Assembly (NCBI GenBank): GCA_903835255.1
Contig: CAILMI010000029.1
Span: 1-64,000 of the forward strand
Source: an uncultured Verrucomicrobia subdivision 3 bacterium
GTDB taxonomy: Bacteria; Verrucomicrobiota; Verrucomicrobiia; Limisphaerales; UBA11358
Length of the DNA: 64,000 bases
Direction of reading: 5' to 3'
Of the stretch, positions 63,579-64,000 are shown piece after piece. Under the pieces are notes generated by a model. That model made no database searches. It saw only the letters and a program-made list of their open reading frames with translations, and was not told the origin of the DNA. The translations under genes were made by a program, and so were the position numbers. Position 1 is the stretch's first letter; the number at the start of each line of letters is the position of its first letter.

Positions 63579-63762
63579 AAGACGAAGGCTGATGAAGCAA
63601 TTGACGGCTCCACTATTGCCTTCACCCGGGACGAAGAACAATGAGGCGAACCGCCTGATGAATACCCGCCTTTGGCTTATGCCCCCTAGGAGCCATTCCA
63701 GCGGCACCCATTGGATTGGAAAAATTTACCTCAATCCGATCCGGCATCGTTTCGTACAGGGC

Positions 63763-64000
63763 TCAGTTGAAATCCGTCTGGGCACTTTCAGCGGCGAGCT
63801 GGCGCCGGGTCATCTCAATCTTCAATCTCAGCAGCTCTCGGTTTTCCTGGCTGCGCTCGGCCAGCTCTTTTTCAAGATTCAAAATCCGCTCTTCGTAGGA
63901 GCGCAGCCGGTCCTGCATCGGCGCCTTTAATTCATCCAGCCGGCGGATCAGGGCGCCTATTTCGGCGGCGGCAGCTTGCTGCGCCTGGAGCAGTTCATGG
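63763..64000 (-). CDS. C-terminus of a coiled-coil protein, running off the right edge
   Basis: The frame is absent from the ORF track because it has no start inside the window. Read from 63999, it gives HELLQAQQAAAAEIGALIRRL and continues without stop to SAQTDFN and TGA at 63763-63765 (79 codons). The heptad-rich composition (NLEKELAERSQENRELLRLK) is a classic coiled coil. The protein family cannot be determined from this tail. The overlapping + strand ORFs in the track are shadows. Confidence 0.75.
   Translation of the reverse strand, partial: HELLQAQQAAAAEIGALIRRLDELKAPMQDRLRSYEERILNLEKELAERSQENRELLRLKIEMTRRQLAAESAQTDFN

Larger units (their letters stand above)
63111..63762. other. Repeat-rich intergenic region
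   Basis: This 652-base interval separates the barrel gene from a - strand gene at the edge. It contains repeats A5 and A6 and a strong hairpin at 63534-63578. The remaining sequence (for example 63261-63400) has no ORF with coding character and no evident RNA. Confidence 0.6.

Noticed and set aside
63592-63930. 112-residue + strand ORF at the right edge
   Set aside because: The - strand frame here is an uninterrupted coiled coil to the window edge, which explains the + frame as a shadow.
1-64000. CRISPR arrays, tRNA or rRNA genes
   Set aside because: I saw no regularly spaced direct repeats, no cloverleaf with a TTC-type arm in the gaps, and no rRNA-like block.

Overview
The window looks like chromosomal DNA of a Gram-negative, GC-rich (about 60% by eye) member of the Verrucomicrobiota, most likely the Pedosphaera/Limisphaerales group. 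The reasons are lipid A and LPS genes (lpxK and an acyltransferase-heptosyltransferase fusion), the hopanoid enzyme HpnH, several lipobox lipoproteins and outer-membrane barrels, a verrucomicrobial-style pseudopilin ([25 protein letters not shown]-type start with a C-terminal H-x9-DG-like end), and many dispersed intergenic repeats containing the phrase ACTCCGTGCGCGCCG. The lineage call is inference from these traits, not a database match.

Layout. 1-2450: the 3' part of a DinG-type helicase and a small membrane protein. 2530-3076: a Phd/RelE-type toxin-antitoxin pair whose toxin is cut by an in-frame amber codon. 3216-6428: ribD, ribE, hflX. 6550-10640: a secreted sugar dehydrogenase, a large membrane protein, serine acetyltransferase. 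10746-13984: lpxK and an LpxL-WaaF fusion. 14071-17281: a Fur/PerR-type regulator with a perfect 8-1-8 palindrome upstream, sufB, sufC and a small protein. 17589-23417: methyltransferase, BI-1 protein, esterase, CorA, UvrB. 23418-24848: a gene-free repeat graveyard. 24849-27185: hpnH, a tiny lipoprotein and a TPR-like protein.

27711-38893 is the accessory region. It is a five-gene cassette on the + strand: DUF499 P-loop ATPase, DUF3780 protein, DUF1156 DNA methyltransferase, DUF3800 nuclease-like protein and a PLD-SNF2 helicase. A decayed PD-(D/E)xK-like nuclease fragment on the opposite strand follows. I read it as a multigene anti-phage system. The catalytic core of the methyltransferase is AT-rich (about 40% GC in sampled lines) while its two ends are about 60% GC, which suggests replacement of the core by recombination.

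39175-43562 encodes System II cytochrome c maturation (ResB, CcsA/ResC) behind a lipoprotein with an internal duplication. 43867-48414 is an ABC-2/HlyD/TolC export system. 48541-55187 is a sulfate-uptake locus: an Rrf2 regulator with three IscR-like cysteines, a YezD domain joined in frame to the sulfate-binding protein, a pseudopilin, a zinc-ribbon protein, an M14-like hydrolase and cysTWA. Three copies of the operator-like motif AACGAC-N7-RTCGYT lie upstream of rrf2 (one) and yezD-sbp (two). An OprP/O-like porin follows. 58329-63110 carries two multiheme cytochromes and a large outer-membrane barrel, the arrangement of a porin-cytochrome conduit for extracellular electron transfer. ResB/CcsA in the same window would supply the covalent heme attachment these cytochromes need. 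A coiled-coil gene on the - strand runs off the right edge. I saw no rRNA, tRNA, CRISPR array or intact insertion sequence.
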